Part shown: positions 16,202-23,508 of the stretch, in pieces
How the letters are laid out: each line of letters opens with the position of its first letter
How positions within the stretch are numbered: position 1 is the first letter of the stretch
Origin: Provencibacterium sp.
GTDB taxonomy: Bacteria; Bacillota; Clostridia; Oscillospirales; Ruminococcaceae
Reading direction: 5' to 3'
DNA: 49,290 bases
Assembly: GCA_022793895.1 (NCBI GenBank)
Contig: JAAWDS010000011.1
Span: forward strand, 1 to 49,290
The notes under the pieces: model-generated
Seen by the model: only the letters and a program-made list of their open reading frames with translations
Told to the model about the DNA's origin: nothing
Database searches by the model: none
Translations under genes and position numbers: made by a program

Positions 16202-17466
16202 GCCGCTCCCCCTTCCGCCGTTTTTCCCTGGAAATGCCCGCCCATCGTAAACAGGGCGGCGGCGCCCATGACATAGACATAGTAGATGGTATTGTCGGTC
16301 AGCGCCGTCAGAAAGATGAACAGGCAGTAGCAAAAGCACCGGCAGCCGCCGCGGATCCCCTGCCACTTGGCCACCATCCAGGCGCGAACCGGGAGGAACG
16401 CCAGCAGCCAGAGCCAAAACCCCCAAAAGCCCAGGTCGATATAGAGGACCAAAATATCGTTGTGCAGCGCGCGCGGGCCATATTTCCCCGGCAAATCGCT
16501 GAACAGCCGGGAGACAAACCCGGCTCCCCGCCCCAGGAAATCCGGGCCGATGGAATAATAATCCTCGATGAATGCGCTGAGCGCCTGCCTGCCCATCGTA
16601 TGGATCTGAAGGCGGCGCTCTAAAAATTCAAAGATACCGGCCCGGACCAGGCACACATAGGCAAACGCGGCCAGCATGACCGCCGCCGCAAACAGCAGCA
16701 GCCAGCCCCGGCGGTTCTCCCGCCCTCCGGTCAGCGCCCTCAGGGCCAGCCCCGCCAGCAGGCAGACAGCGATAGCAAAAGCCCCGATTCGCTTAAAGCC
16801 GGAAAGAAAGCAGAAGGCGGTTAAGACCAGCGCAGGCCAGAATAGGCGGGAGCTTCCCGCCTCCTTCCAGGTCAAGAGCAAAAACAGCAGGCCCAGCCCC
16901 AGCGCAAAGGTGAGCTCGTTGATCTCCGCCTTCCCTATCGCCGGGCCAATCTCCCCTCCGAAGGTGGCCACCAGCCGCCCCAGCTCCCGTGCATACTGCC
17001 GGATGCCGGAAGCCCGGACAGCCCCCACCAAAGTAATCAGGTTCGCCGCCAGCATGGCGGCCAGGTTCAGCCAGAGGCCGGCCTCTCCAAACACATAGAG
17101 CAGCCCGGCCCCGGCCAGGATGATAGCGATGCAATAAAGCTGGGCGAACACTCCCCGGCGCACCGTCGCCAGAGGCGACGCGTTGAGTCCCCACAGCGGT
17201 ATCGAGACGAGCAGCGCCATGAGATGGGGGAGAACCAGCAGGAAAAAATATTTGCCGAGCGCGCCCGCCCTCTCCAGATCGGTTTTTACCAGAAACACCG
17301 CAAAGCTCAAGGCCGCAATGAGGGCGGCAAAGATCATCTTATATAAGACGTCAATCCCCAGATGCAGGGACTGCTCGTCAAAGTAATACATAGCCGCCGC
17401 CAGCGGGAAGAAAACGGCCGCCAGCGCCGCCTTATCCGGCGCCGGTCTCTGGCGCACCTTCTTCAT
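16198..17466 (-). CDS. Wzy/O-antigen-ligase-like polysaccharide polymerase
   Basis: A 422-residue membrane protein with about ten hydrophobic helices. It carries the large external loop of the Wzy/WaaL superfamily near residues 310-365 (FIEDYYSIGPDFLGRGAGF, then HNDILVLYIDLGFWGFWL). The H-N-D/E ... G-x-x-G pattern is the family signature. In this operon it most likely polymerises repeat units outside the membrane. The start is ATG 17466 behind GGGGGGAC, overlapping the co-polymerase gene by 35 bp. Ligase activity is the alternative. Confidence 0.85.
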   Translation of the reverse strand: MKKVRQRPAPDKAALAAVFFPLAAAMYYFDEQSLHLGIDVLYKMIFAALIAALSFAVFLVKTDLERAGALGKYFFLLVLPHLMALLVSIPLWGLNASPLATVRRGVFAQLYCIAIILAGAGLLYVFGEAGLWLNLAAMLAANLITLVGAVRASGIRQYARELGRLVATFGGEIGPAIGKAEINELTFALGLGLLFLLLTWKEAGSSRLFWPALVLTAFCFLSGFKRIGAFAIAVCLLAGLALRALTGGRENRRGWLLLFAAAVMLAAFAYVCLVRAGIFEFLERRLQIHTMGRQALSAFIEDYYSIGPDFLGRGAGFVSRLFSDLPGKYGPRALHNDILVLYIDLGFWGFWLWLLAFLPVRAWMVAKWQGIRGGCRCFCYCLFIFLTALTDNTIYYVYVMGAAALFTMGGHFQGKTAEGGAA

Positions 17467-19441
17467 GACGTCCCCCCTCTCCGGCCGGACGCCCGGTAAC
17501 ATAAGGCTTGCGGGCCTTGACCGCCTGGGAAATCAAGCCGCGGATCCGGAACGAGGCCGTTTCCCTCGCGCCGACCGCGCCGGCCTGAAATTGGAGCCGG
17601 ATGTCCGGCAGCACCTGGGCCACAACCACAGTGAAGCGCTCCAGCTCCTGCTCGGCCGTTTCCCCCGCGTCCCTTTCAAAGAACGCCCAGAACTGTCCGC
17701 TGCCGTTGTAGCCGACGAAGCTATTTTTTCGCGCTTCGAAAAGCTCGCGCAGTATCCGGCCAAATTCCTTGGTTGCGTGATCGACCGCCTCGCGGCCATA
17801 AGTATCGTTCATATCCCGCTGATTCATGATCTGAAGGTTCATGCAGCACATTTCCAGAGGCAGAAGCGGCCTTTTCTCCCACTCGCGGATATAATTATCA
17901 AAGGATAGGCGGTTCATGCAGCCGGTGAGATGGTCCTTTAAGAACAGGTATTCGAGAATATCGCCCAGCCGGCCGAACAGGATAGCGCCGCAGCAGCCCA
18001 CTACCAGGAAGAACACGGCGATCATCGATAGATAGGCCCTCATGTTATAGGCCGAATGGACGGCCACGCTGGAAAGGATCCGGATGGTCGCAGCGCCTAG
18101 GTATTCGTTATATTCGCTGTTCGTCCGATCGACGGCGCGGTACAGCTCGTTCATCCGATCGAGCAGCGAACGCAGCTCCCCCTCCACCATGTCGCTGGTT
18201 ACTCCGCTTTGGGATGGGGGGACGATGGAAATAGGCAAAATATCTCCGCTGGCATTCCTCGCCGCCGGCGCCCCGGCTCCCGATTCCTCGGATCCGGTCC
18301 CTTCGCCGCCGGTTTCCGTCTCTGCCGGCGGGCTGCCGGTCCCGGCCTGCACGACCAGCTGGGTGTTCCCGTCGCGGTAGACGCCGATGACATATTCGCA
18401 ATAGGCGATGTCCACCAGGGAATAATCTAAGCTGTTTTGGTGCTCCGTCCAGTTTCGGAGCAGCTCGTCGTATTCCCCGGTGCGGTTTACCAACGAACCC
18501 GATTCCCACCGCTCATCATAGATATCGTTCAGGATATAGTTATGATCGATGTCGGTGTTCCCCGATTGACGCATCTTCTCCACATAGGAGGCGATGACCT
18601 CCTGCACATCGGCGCTGCTTTCCCTCGCCTTCTCCCCGGTCAGGCCATAGCTTGCAATCCGGTTTTGGTATTTGTTGATAAGCAGGTCCCGATCCTTGGT
18701 AATGCGGTTCCCCAGGACCTGGGCATAGAGCTTCGAGACCTCGATATCCTGGAGCAGTATGAACTGGTTGCAGAGATCGGCGAAGGAATAGCCGGTGTCC
18801 GCCGAACGGAAGTCCTTCATCCGCATGTGCCGCGCATCCAGCGCCCAAATGGTTTCGGTCAGCTGCTGGTCGATGCTCTCCACCATTTCCAAATAGTCAT
18901 AATCGGTGTTCGCCAGATCCTTCGTCTGGTTATTTACCTGCTCCTGGTTGATGTGCTTACTGCTGAAGTCGGAAAAATACACATCCAAAAGCTCGTTTAG
19001 AATATCCCGGACCCGCGAGCGGGAAGAGCTGCTGTCCAGCGTGCAGCTCACGATATAAGCGGTGGGTTTGGGCCGGTTTTCCTCGCTCTCCTCCTCCCCG
19101 CTCTCCGCAGCCTCCTCCTTTATAACCGGCTCCACCCGAATGCTGGCGCAGAGCGCATCCAAGCTATAGTTATCCGGAGAGAGGCCCAGATTGGACATCA
19201 CCTTGGTCATGTTGGCCGAGGAATAGATTTCCGTTACGTCAATGGCCGTCCCATCCGGCGCCAGGCCGCTGGCCGCCTCCGCATTGCTGTATTCGATAAC
19301 GGCGGAGGCGGTGTATTTCTGCCGGGACTCCAGCATTTTGTAGGCGAGCGCCGTCATGATGATAAAAAAGGCGATGATGAAGGGCATCCATTTTTTCAAG
19401 TACCGGAACAGTTGAAAATTTTTCATGCTGTCTGCATCCAT
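17432..19441 (-). CDS. Wzz-like co-polymerase fused to a degenerate GGDEF domain
   Basis: A 669-residue protein. Helix 1 (about 20-37) is followed by a large external region with a Wzz-like strand (YTASAVIEYSNAEAASGL) and coiled helices. A low-complexity Gly/Ser/Glu stretch lies near 375-400, and helix 2 is at about 466-487. The cytoplasmic C-terminus aligns with diguanylate cyclases: DHLTGCMNRLSF, then NDTYGREAVDHA. The catalytic GGDEF is replaced by NGSGQF near 580, the first metal Asp is lost (NLQIMNQ) and no RxxD inhibitory site is seen. It is therefore probably a non-catalytic sensor or scaffold. Wzz proteins set chain length; the GGDEF part could link this to a nucleotide signal (inference). 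The start may be ATG 19426 instead; GGAGG abuts ATG 19441. Confidence 0.82.
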   Translation of the reverse strand: MDADSMKNFQLFRYLKKWMPFIIAFFIIMTALAYKMLESRQKYTASAVIEYSNAEAASGLAPDGTAIDVTEIYSSANMTKVMSNLGLSPDNYSLDALCASIRVEPVIKEEAAESGEEESEENRPKPTAYIVSCTLDSSSSRSRVRDILNELLDVYFSDFSSKHINQEQVNNQTKDLANTDYDYLEMVESIDQQLTETIWALDARHMRMKDFRSADTGYSFADLCNQFILLQDIEVSKLYAQVLGNRITKDRDLLINKYQNRIASYGLTGEKARESSADVQEVIASYVEKMRQSGNTDIDHNYILNDIYDERWESGSLVNRTGEYDELLRNWTEHQNSLDYSLVDIAYCEYVIGVYRDGNTQLVVQAGTGSPPAETETGGEGTGSEESGAGAPAARNASGDILPISIVPPSQSGVTSDMVEGELRSLLDRMNELYRAVDRTNSEYNEYLGAATIRILSSVAVHSAYNMRAYLSMIAVFFLVVGCCGAILFGRLGDILEYLFLKDHLTGCMNRLSFDNYIREWEKRPLLPLEMCCMNLQIMNQRDMNDTYGREAVDHATKEFGRILRELFEARKNSFVGYNGSGQFWAFFERDAGETAEQELERFTVVVAQVLPDIRLQFQAGAVGARETASFRIRGLISQAVKARKPYVTGRPAGEGGRHEEGAPETGAG

Positions 19442-19472
19442 CCTCCGTGTTTTATCGTGTGAGCCGGGCGGA

Positions 19473-20858
19473 CTACCGTTTTCTTTCCCCGCCGTTTTCC
19501 CTGTCCAGCGAGGCGGCGAAGGCGGCGCAGTGCAGAGCGGCGGCGAACAGCAGCGTATAAAGAAGAATCTTGACCGCCGTCGAAGCCGCCGCGGATTCCC
19601 AGGTATGCACGGTGATCGAGATATACTGGTTGGCCTGGCTGGCGCTGTATTCCTCCACCAATACCCGCGCTTCCCCTGCCAGCTTTTCCAGCTCCTCCTC
19701 CACCTGCGCGGTCAAAAGCTCCGCCTTCTCATCCGGCCCGCCGGTCATAGGCCGGGCGGAGAGCTGCTGGAGCACATGATTGTTATGGGCTATCTGGCTG
19801 TTGATTTTGGTCTTGTCGTTAGCCTGGGTTTCCGCTTCCTTGGCAAAATCATCGATCCCGATCCGGGTCTGGGACATGTAAAATTGATAGTTGGTGTCAT
19901 AGGTGGGCACGAGGACGATACGGGCCATATCGTCCTCATACATCGAAATCGCCGTCAGGTTGTTCCGGCTGGCGTGGTTGGCCTTTTGGGCGTCGAAATA
20001 ACGGAACACATTTTGAAAGCTGAGGCGGGCCATATAGGAAGCCGTCTCTTTCGAAACGCTGTTTTCCAGCACATACGCCTCCAGCTTCTCCACCATCACT
20101 TTGGAAATGTTCTCCGCGCGCGCGGCGATAGACTGGAAGGTTTCCCCGTTGGAGGGGGATTGGAAGGCCGGCCCTTTACCGGCCAGCCCCGTCATGTAAT
20201 CGCTGATGAGCCGGGTCTTATCCTTGAGATATTCGCAGATATCTAGGTAATCCTCCTTACGGATGCCGGTAAAATCCAGCTTCAGGGCGCTGACGTTATC
20301 GGAATAGGCATGCAGGAACTGTTCCTTATATGCCTCGGCCACCAGGGAGAGCAGCGTTTCCCCGTTTAAATGCGCCGTCTTTTCGTTGGCATAGTAGGCA
20401 ATCACGAACTGGGTCGAGATAAAATAGGAGCTCTCCTCATAGCTGCCGCCCTGCACTTTGGGGGAAACGCCCAGGACCCTTCCCAGATCCCGCGCCGTGA
20501 TCCCTTTCAGCGCGCCCTTTTCCACCGCCCGCTCTAAAACGGCGGCGCTCAAGATCCCGGCCTGGTTATAGCGCGTACCGTTCGGGTTCAGGCCCTGGGA
20601 GGCTTCCGGATAATTTAGCGAAATTTCCGCCGACGCCGTCTGCCGCAGCTTCAAAGGGACCATAAAGCAGTTTAAAAGCAGCGCCAGCAGGATAAGGATG
20701 CTCAAAACCCGCTTATCCCTACAGATGCGGTAACGGGAGGCGGCCGACTTCACCAGCGCCCAGGAACGCTTGCGCGCAATGCGGAGAATCCCATAAAGCA
20801 GCGGGAGCGAAGAAAGGAGAAAAAATAGATAGGGATAGTAGCGAATCAAGTAGAACAT
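19473..20858 (-). CDS. Wzz-like polysaccharide chain-length/co-polymerase protein
   Basis: A 461-residue membrane protein with hydrophobic helices near residues 5-25 and 52-70, a long external domain rich in heptad-like helices, and a final helix near 420-445. The first external strand, TASAEISLNYPEASQGLNPNGT, parallels YTASAVIEYSNAEAASGLAPDGT of the next gene, so the two are paralogues. Unlike its partner it has no cytoplasmic GGDEF domain, and neither has a tyrosine-kinase motif. It probably forms a hetero-oligomer with its partner (inference). It begins 33 bp downstream of the metallophosphoesterase gene. Confidence 0.72.
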   Translation of the reverse strand: MFYLIRYYPYLFFLLSSLPLLYGILRIARKRSWALVKSAASRYRICRDKRVLSILILLALLLNCFMVPLKLRQTASAEISLNYPEASQGLNPNGTRYNQAGILSAAVLERAVEKGALKGITARDLGRVLGVSPKVQGGSYEESSYFISTQFVIAYYANEKTAHLNGETLLSLVAEAYKEQFLHAYSDNVSALKLDFTGIRKEDYLDICEYLKDKTRLISDYMTGLAGKGPAFQSPSNGETFQSIAARAENISKVMVEKLEAYVLENSVSKETASYMARLSFQNVFRYFDAQKANHASRNNLTAISMYEDDMARIVLVPTYDTNYQFYMSQTRIGIDDFAKEAETQANDKTKINSQIAHNNHVLQQLSARPMTGGPDEKAELLTAQVEEELEKLAGEARVLVEEYSASQANQYISITVHTWESAAASTAVKILLYTLLFAAALHCAAFAASLDRENGGERKR

Positions 20859-20891
20859 GGGGTCTCTCCTTCTGGTTTCTCTTTCTAAGGC

Positions 20892-21806
20892 TTATGAAAG
20901 GATGTCGATAATCACCAGCTCCGGCGGATTGAAAACCCTGGGAATCACGCCATGCCCGCCCAGCCCCCGGCTGATGAGCAGCGTCATCGGCCCGGACTCG
21001 AACCGGCCGCTGTCATAGTCGGGGAAGAGCCCCTCGTCGGCCGACAGCAGGCCGCCCACGCCGGGAATCCGGATAACGCCGCCGTGGTTATGGCCGGAAA
21101 CCGCCAGCTCAATAGCATAACCGGCGATATACTCCATCACCGGATCCGGCCGGTGGGAGATCAAGATCTTGAAACTTTGGGGCTCGCTCTCCGCAAAGCG
21201 GGAGATAAAAGCGCCGGAATAGGGCCAGAAGCTGCTCAGGTTGGTGCTGATTCCGCCGATTTGAATGGAGTTTCCCTGAATATCCGCCAGCACCGCCTCG
21301 TTCTGCAACACTGTGACGCCGGCTTCCTCCAGCCTTTTCAGCAATTCCCCCTGCTCGATAGCCGAAAAGTTTTCCGGATTTTCCCCCAGCAGCCCGCGCT
21401 TCTCCTCTAAAAATTCCACATTCAGATCGTTTCCATAAACCGCTTCATTCTCATGGTTGCCCAACCCATAATAAACAGGGGCAACGGCGGAAAGCCGCCT
21501 ACAGAGGCGGACGGCGTAATCGATATCGGTCTGCTCCTTGTTGACAATATCGCCCGCCATTAGAATCATGTCGGGGCGAAGCTCCCCGATGCGGGAGATG
21601 AGCTCCTCATTGTCCTCCCCAAAGGCCGCTTGGTGCAGATCGGAGATTAAAACTGCCCGCACCGGCGTCTCTATTTTGGAGGAATAGAGGGAATAAAAGG
21701 TCTCGGTGAAGGTCCGGTTGGAATGATAAATCCATGCAGTCAGAACCCCCAGGCAGATTTCAAGCATGACGAAAACCGTTAAAATGTTTATGTAGATTCG
21801 TTTCAT
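20892..21806 (-). CDS. Membrane-anchored calcineurin-like metallophosphoesterase
   Basis: A 304-residue enzyme with one N-terminal membrane helix (about 6-26), predicted to act on the outer face. The metal-binding motifs occur in order: ISDLH, MAGDIVN, GLGNHENE, ILISHRPDP and SGHNHGG. It resembles the YaeI/YkuE group, some of which cleave lipid-linked or nucleotide diphosphate substrates. Within a polysaccharide operon it may recycle undecaprenyl pyrophosphate or cut a lipid-linked intermediate (inference). Its start overlaps the stop of the upstream glycosyltransferase by four bases. Confidence 0.88.
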   Translation of the reverse strand: MKRIYINILTVFVMLEICLGVLTAWIYHSNRTFTETFYSLYSSKIETPVRAVLISDLHQAAFGEDNEELISRIGELRPDMILMAGDIVNKEQTDIDYAVRLCRRLSAVAPVYYGLGNHENEAVYGNDLNVEFLEEKRGLLGENPENFSAIEQGELLKRLEEAGVTVLQNEAVLADIQGNSIQIGGISTNLSSFWPYSGAFISRFAESEPQSFKILISHRPDPVMEYIAGYAIELAVSGHNHGGVIRIPGVGGLLSADEGLFPDYDSGRFESGPMTLLISRGLGGHGVIPRVFNPPELVIIDILS

Positions 21807-23044
21807 GGGTTCCTCTTTTTCTCCAAAAGGCTTTCATAAAGCTCCAATAGGCGGCGTCCATAAACCGCTAAGGAATTGCCCTCGCTCTTTCTGCGGCAGT
21901 TTTCCGCCATTCGTTCCAGCCCCGGCCGGTCCCGGTAGAGCGCCTGTATCTGAAGCGCATACTGCTCCGGGGTGAACCGGTCGTTTAAAACGCCCGTTTC
22001 TCCCTGCTCGATGAGCTCCGGGATCCCGCCTATCCGGTTGGCCAGAACCGGCGTTCCCAACGCCTGCGATTCCAGAATAGACAGGGGGCAGTTCTCATAC
22101 CAAACCGGGAAATAGACCGAAAACCTGGCCTCCGCCACCAGCGTGCGCAGCGCCTCCCCCGATTGGAAGCCCACATACCGGAGGTTGGGCGGAGCGTCCC
22201 GCATCAGGGGTTCCAGCGGCCCGCCCCCGGCCACGATAAACGGAATCTCCGGGCATAGACGGCACGCTGCCAAAAGGCCCGCCAGATCCTTTTCCTCCGC
22301 CAGCCTTCCGAAATATAAAACATAATCCTTCTTCGGCGCCGGCTCCCTTTCGCCCTCCCAATCGATAAAGTTATGGAGGACCAAGGTTTTCCCTGCGAAC
22401 CGCCGGTCCTTCGCCAGCTTGGATTCCAGAAAACGGCTGGGACAGATAAAGCGATCGATCCGGTCGTAATGGTAGGTTTTTTGATACCCTATCCCCTCCA
22501 AGCTCCCCAAAATGCTTTTGGGAAGCGAACCATGGATACACCGGTAGCGCGCGCAGTTCCACTTGCTCCCCTCTATGCAGAGCTCGCATGGAACGCCTGT
22601 TTTTCCATTGAGCAGCAGGTGGTTGGGGCAGATCAGCTGAAAATCATGAACCGTTTGTACAATGGGAGTTTCCGGCCCCACTCCATCGATGACCGAGGGG
22701 GTCAGTTGAAAATTGATGTTGTTGAGATGTACGATGTCCGGCTTAAAATGGTCCACTAACGCGCGCATTTTTTTCCTGGCTTCCCCGGAATACAAAATCC
22801 GGAAAGGATACAGGTAGCGCCGCAGCGCCGCCGATCGGAAATCCATGGGGTAGGTGGCGAGCCCAAGGGCGTTCCCCACCGCGTTGCGGCTGTCGTACAT
22901 TCCGAAATACTGTACTTCATGCCCCTGATCCCGTAGGTATGCGCCGGTTTTTAACAGATAGGTTTCAGCCCCTCCGCGGGAATAAAGGAATTTATTTACC
23001 AGCAAAATTTTCATTCTTGGCGACAGCCTTTTCCCTTGGCTCAT
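21803..23044 (-). CDS. Glycosyltransferase family 4 (first gene of EPS operon)
   Basis: A 413-residue GT-B enzyme. The N-terminal Rossmann part starts MKILLVNKFLYSRGGAETYLL, and the C-terminal half has YVLYFGRLAEEKDLAGLL and the E-x7-E donor-binding element in FSVYFPVWYENCPLSILESQALG. It also has a cysteine-rich insert (PCELCIEGSKWNCARYRC) seen in many GT4 members of capsule loci. ATG 23044 is chosen because GGAGG lies 5 bp upstream; ATG 23014 is an internal alternative closer to the family start. It is the promoter-proximal gene and lies 62 bp from the invertible element. Confidence 0.92.
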   Translation of the reverse strand: MSQGKRLSPRMKILLVNKFLYSRGGAETYLLKTGAYLRDQGHEVQYFGMYDSRNAVGNALGLATYPMDFRSAALRRYLYPFRILYSGEARKKMRALVDHFKPDIVHLNNINFQLTPSVIDGVGPETPIVQTVHDFQLICPNHLLLNGKTGVPCELCIEGSKWNCARYRCIHGSLPKSILGSLEGIGYQKTYHYDRIDRFICPSRFLESKLAKDRRFAGKTLVLHNFIDWEGEREPAPKKDYVLYFGRLAEEKDLAGLLAACRLCPEIPFIVAGGGPLEPLMRDAPPNLRYVGFQSGEALRTLVAEARFSVYFPVWYENCPLSILESQALGTPVLANRIGGIPELIEQGETGVLNDRFTPEQYALQIQALYRDRPGLERMAENCRRKSEGNSLAVYGRRLLELYESLLEKKRNP

Positions 23045-23105
23045 CCTCTCCTCCCCTCCAAGTCTTGTCTCCTCTCTGCTGGAATGCGGCCCTGTGTGAA
23101 AAAGG

Positions 23106-23127
23106 ACAGAATCATCATTTTGTTGAT
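23106..23127 (+). repeat. Left 22-bp inverted repeat of invertible element (IRL)
   Basis: The repeat begins ACAGAATCATCA and ends TTTTGTTGAT; its exact reverse complement lies at 23487-23508. Within it, ATCATCA and TGTTGAT form an imperfect dyad (6 of 7) around TTT, as expected for two recombinase monomers bound head to head. Confidence 0.93.
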
Positions 23128-23298
23128 AAACGCCTGTCGGCTTCAAAGAACGGACAGCTTCATCTCAAGAGAGGCCGCCGGGAAGATAATTTTTAACTGC
23201 CGGAATGTGCAATTGTTAAATTATGCGATAAGAATTAGAGCCGCAGATCAAAAAAGGACTGCGGCTTTCAAACCATACAAAATCAGTGGAAATCTTAC

Positions 23299-23327
23299 TT
23301 GCATGGAAAAAGGTTTGATGCTATAAT
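23299..23327 (+). promoter_or_regulatory. Sigma-A promoter inside the invertible segment
   Basis: TTGCAT at 23299-23304 and a perfect TATAAT at 23322-23327 are separated by 17 bp. In this orientation it transcribes towards the 3' end of the recombinase gene, where no plus-strand gene exists. That is hard to explain unless the segment inverts or the transcript is a short or antisense RNA. Confidence 0.82.
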
Positions 23328-23425
23328 AGGTAAAACTATAGGTTTAACAACCGCCGGAATGACGCCTAAAAAGAAAAAAATTTTACATCTTTTCGCTAAA
23401 AATCCGCTGTCAAAAATGCTAATCT

Positions 23426-23460
23426 AGTGAAAAAACACAAAATTCCTATGTTTTTTCACT
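23426..23460 (+). terminator. AT-rich hairpin downstream of the switch promoter
   Basis: AGTGAAAAAACA (23426-23437) pairs perfectly with TGTTTTTTCACT (23449-23460) around an 11-nt loop, followed by CTATTTTTAAACC. It would end the plus-strand transcript after about 125 nt. Because it inverts together with the promoter, it would also sit in the leader of the EPS transcript in the ON state, so it may be an attenuator. A protein-binding site is the alternative. Confidence 0.5.
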
Positions 23461-23486
23461 CTATTTTTAAACCTATTCTTTTAGCA

Positions 23487-23508
23487 ATCAACAAAATGAT
23501 GATTCTGT
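23487..23508 (-). repeat. Right 22-bp inverted repeat of invertible element (IRR)
   Basis: The exact reverse complement of 23106-23127. It ends one base before the TAA stop codon of the recombinase gene, so recombination leaves that gene intact. Confidence 0.93.

Larger units (their letters stand above)
23128..23486. other. Predicted invertible promoter segment (359 bp)
   Basis: DNA between two perfect 22-bp inverted repeats, bounded by the EPS operon on the left and a tyrosine recombinase gene on the right. It has no coding frame of note. It contains a plus-strand promoter (23299-23327), a 12-bp hairpin (23426-23460), an imperfect 22-bp internal inverted repeat (about 23329-23350 with 23464-23485) and a GCCGCAG/CTGCGGC hairpin at 23240-23265. 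The segment is AT-rich compared with its neighbours. As assembled, the promoter faces away from the EPS genes. After inversion it would face them from about position 23290-23315. I found no equally good minus-strand promoter in the present orientation; TTGATC/CATAAT (20-bp spacer) at 23220-23251 is weak. Confidence 0.85.

Noticed and set aside
17432-19441. Active diguanylate cyclase
   Set aside because: The GGDEF motif and a metal ligand are lost, so c-di-GMP synthesis is not expected.
23220-23251. A minus-strand promoter TTGATC/CATAAT in the invertible segment that would drive EPS in the present orientation
   Set aside because: The spacer is 20 bp and the -35 match is poor. It remains a weak possibility that should be tested, but it is far weaker than the plus-strand promoter.
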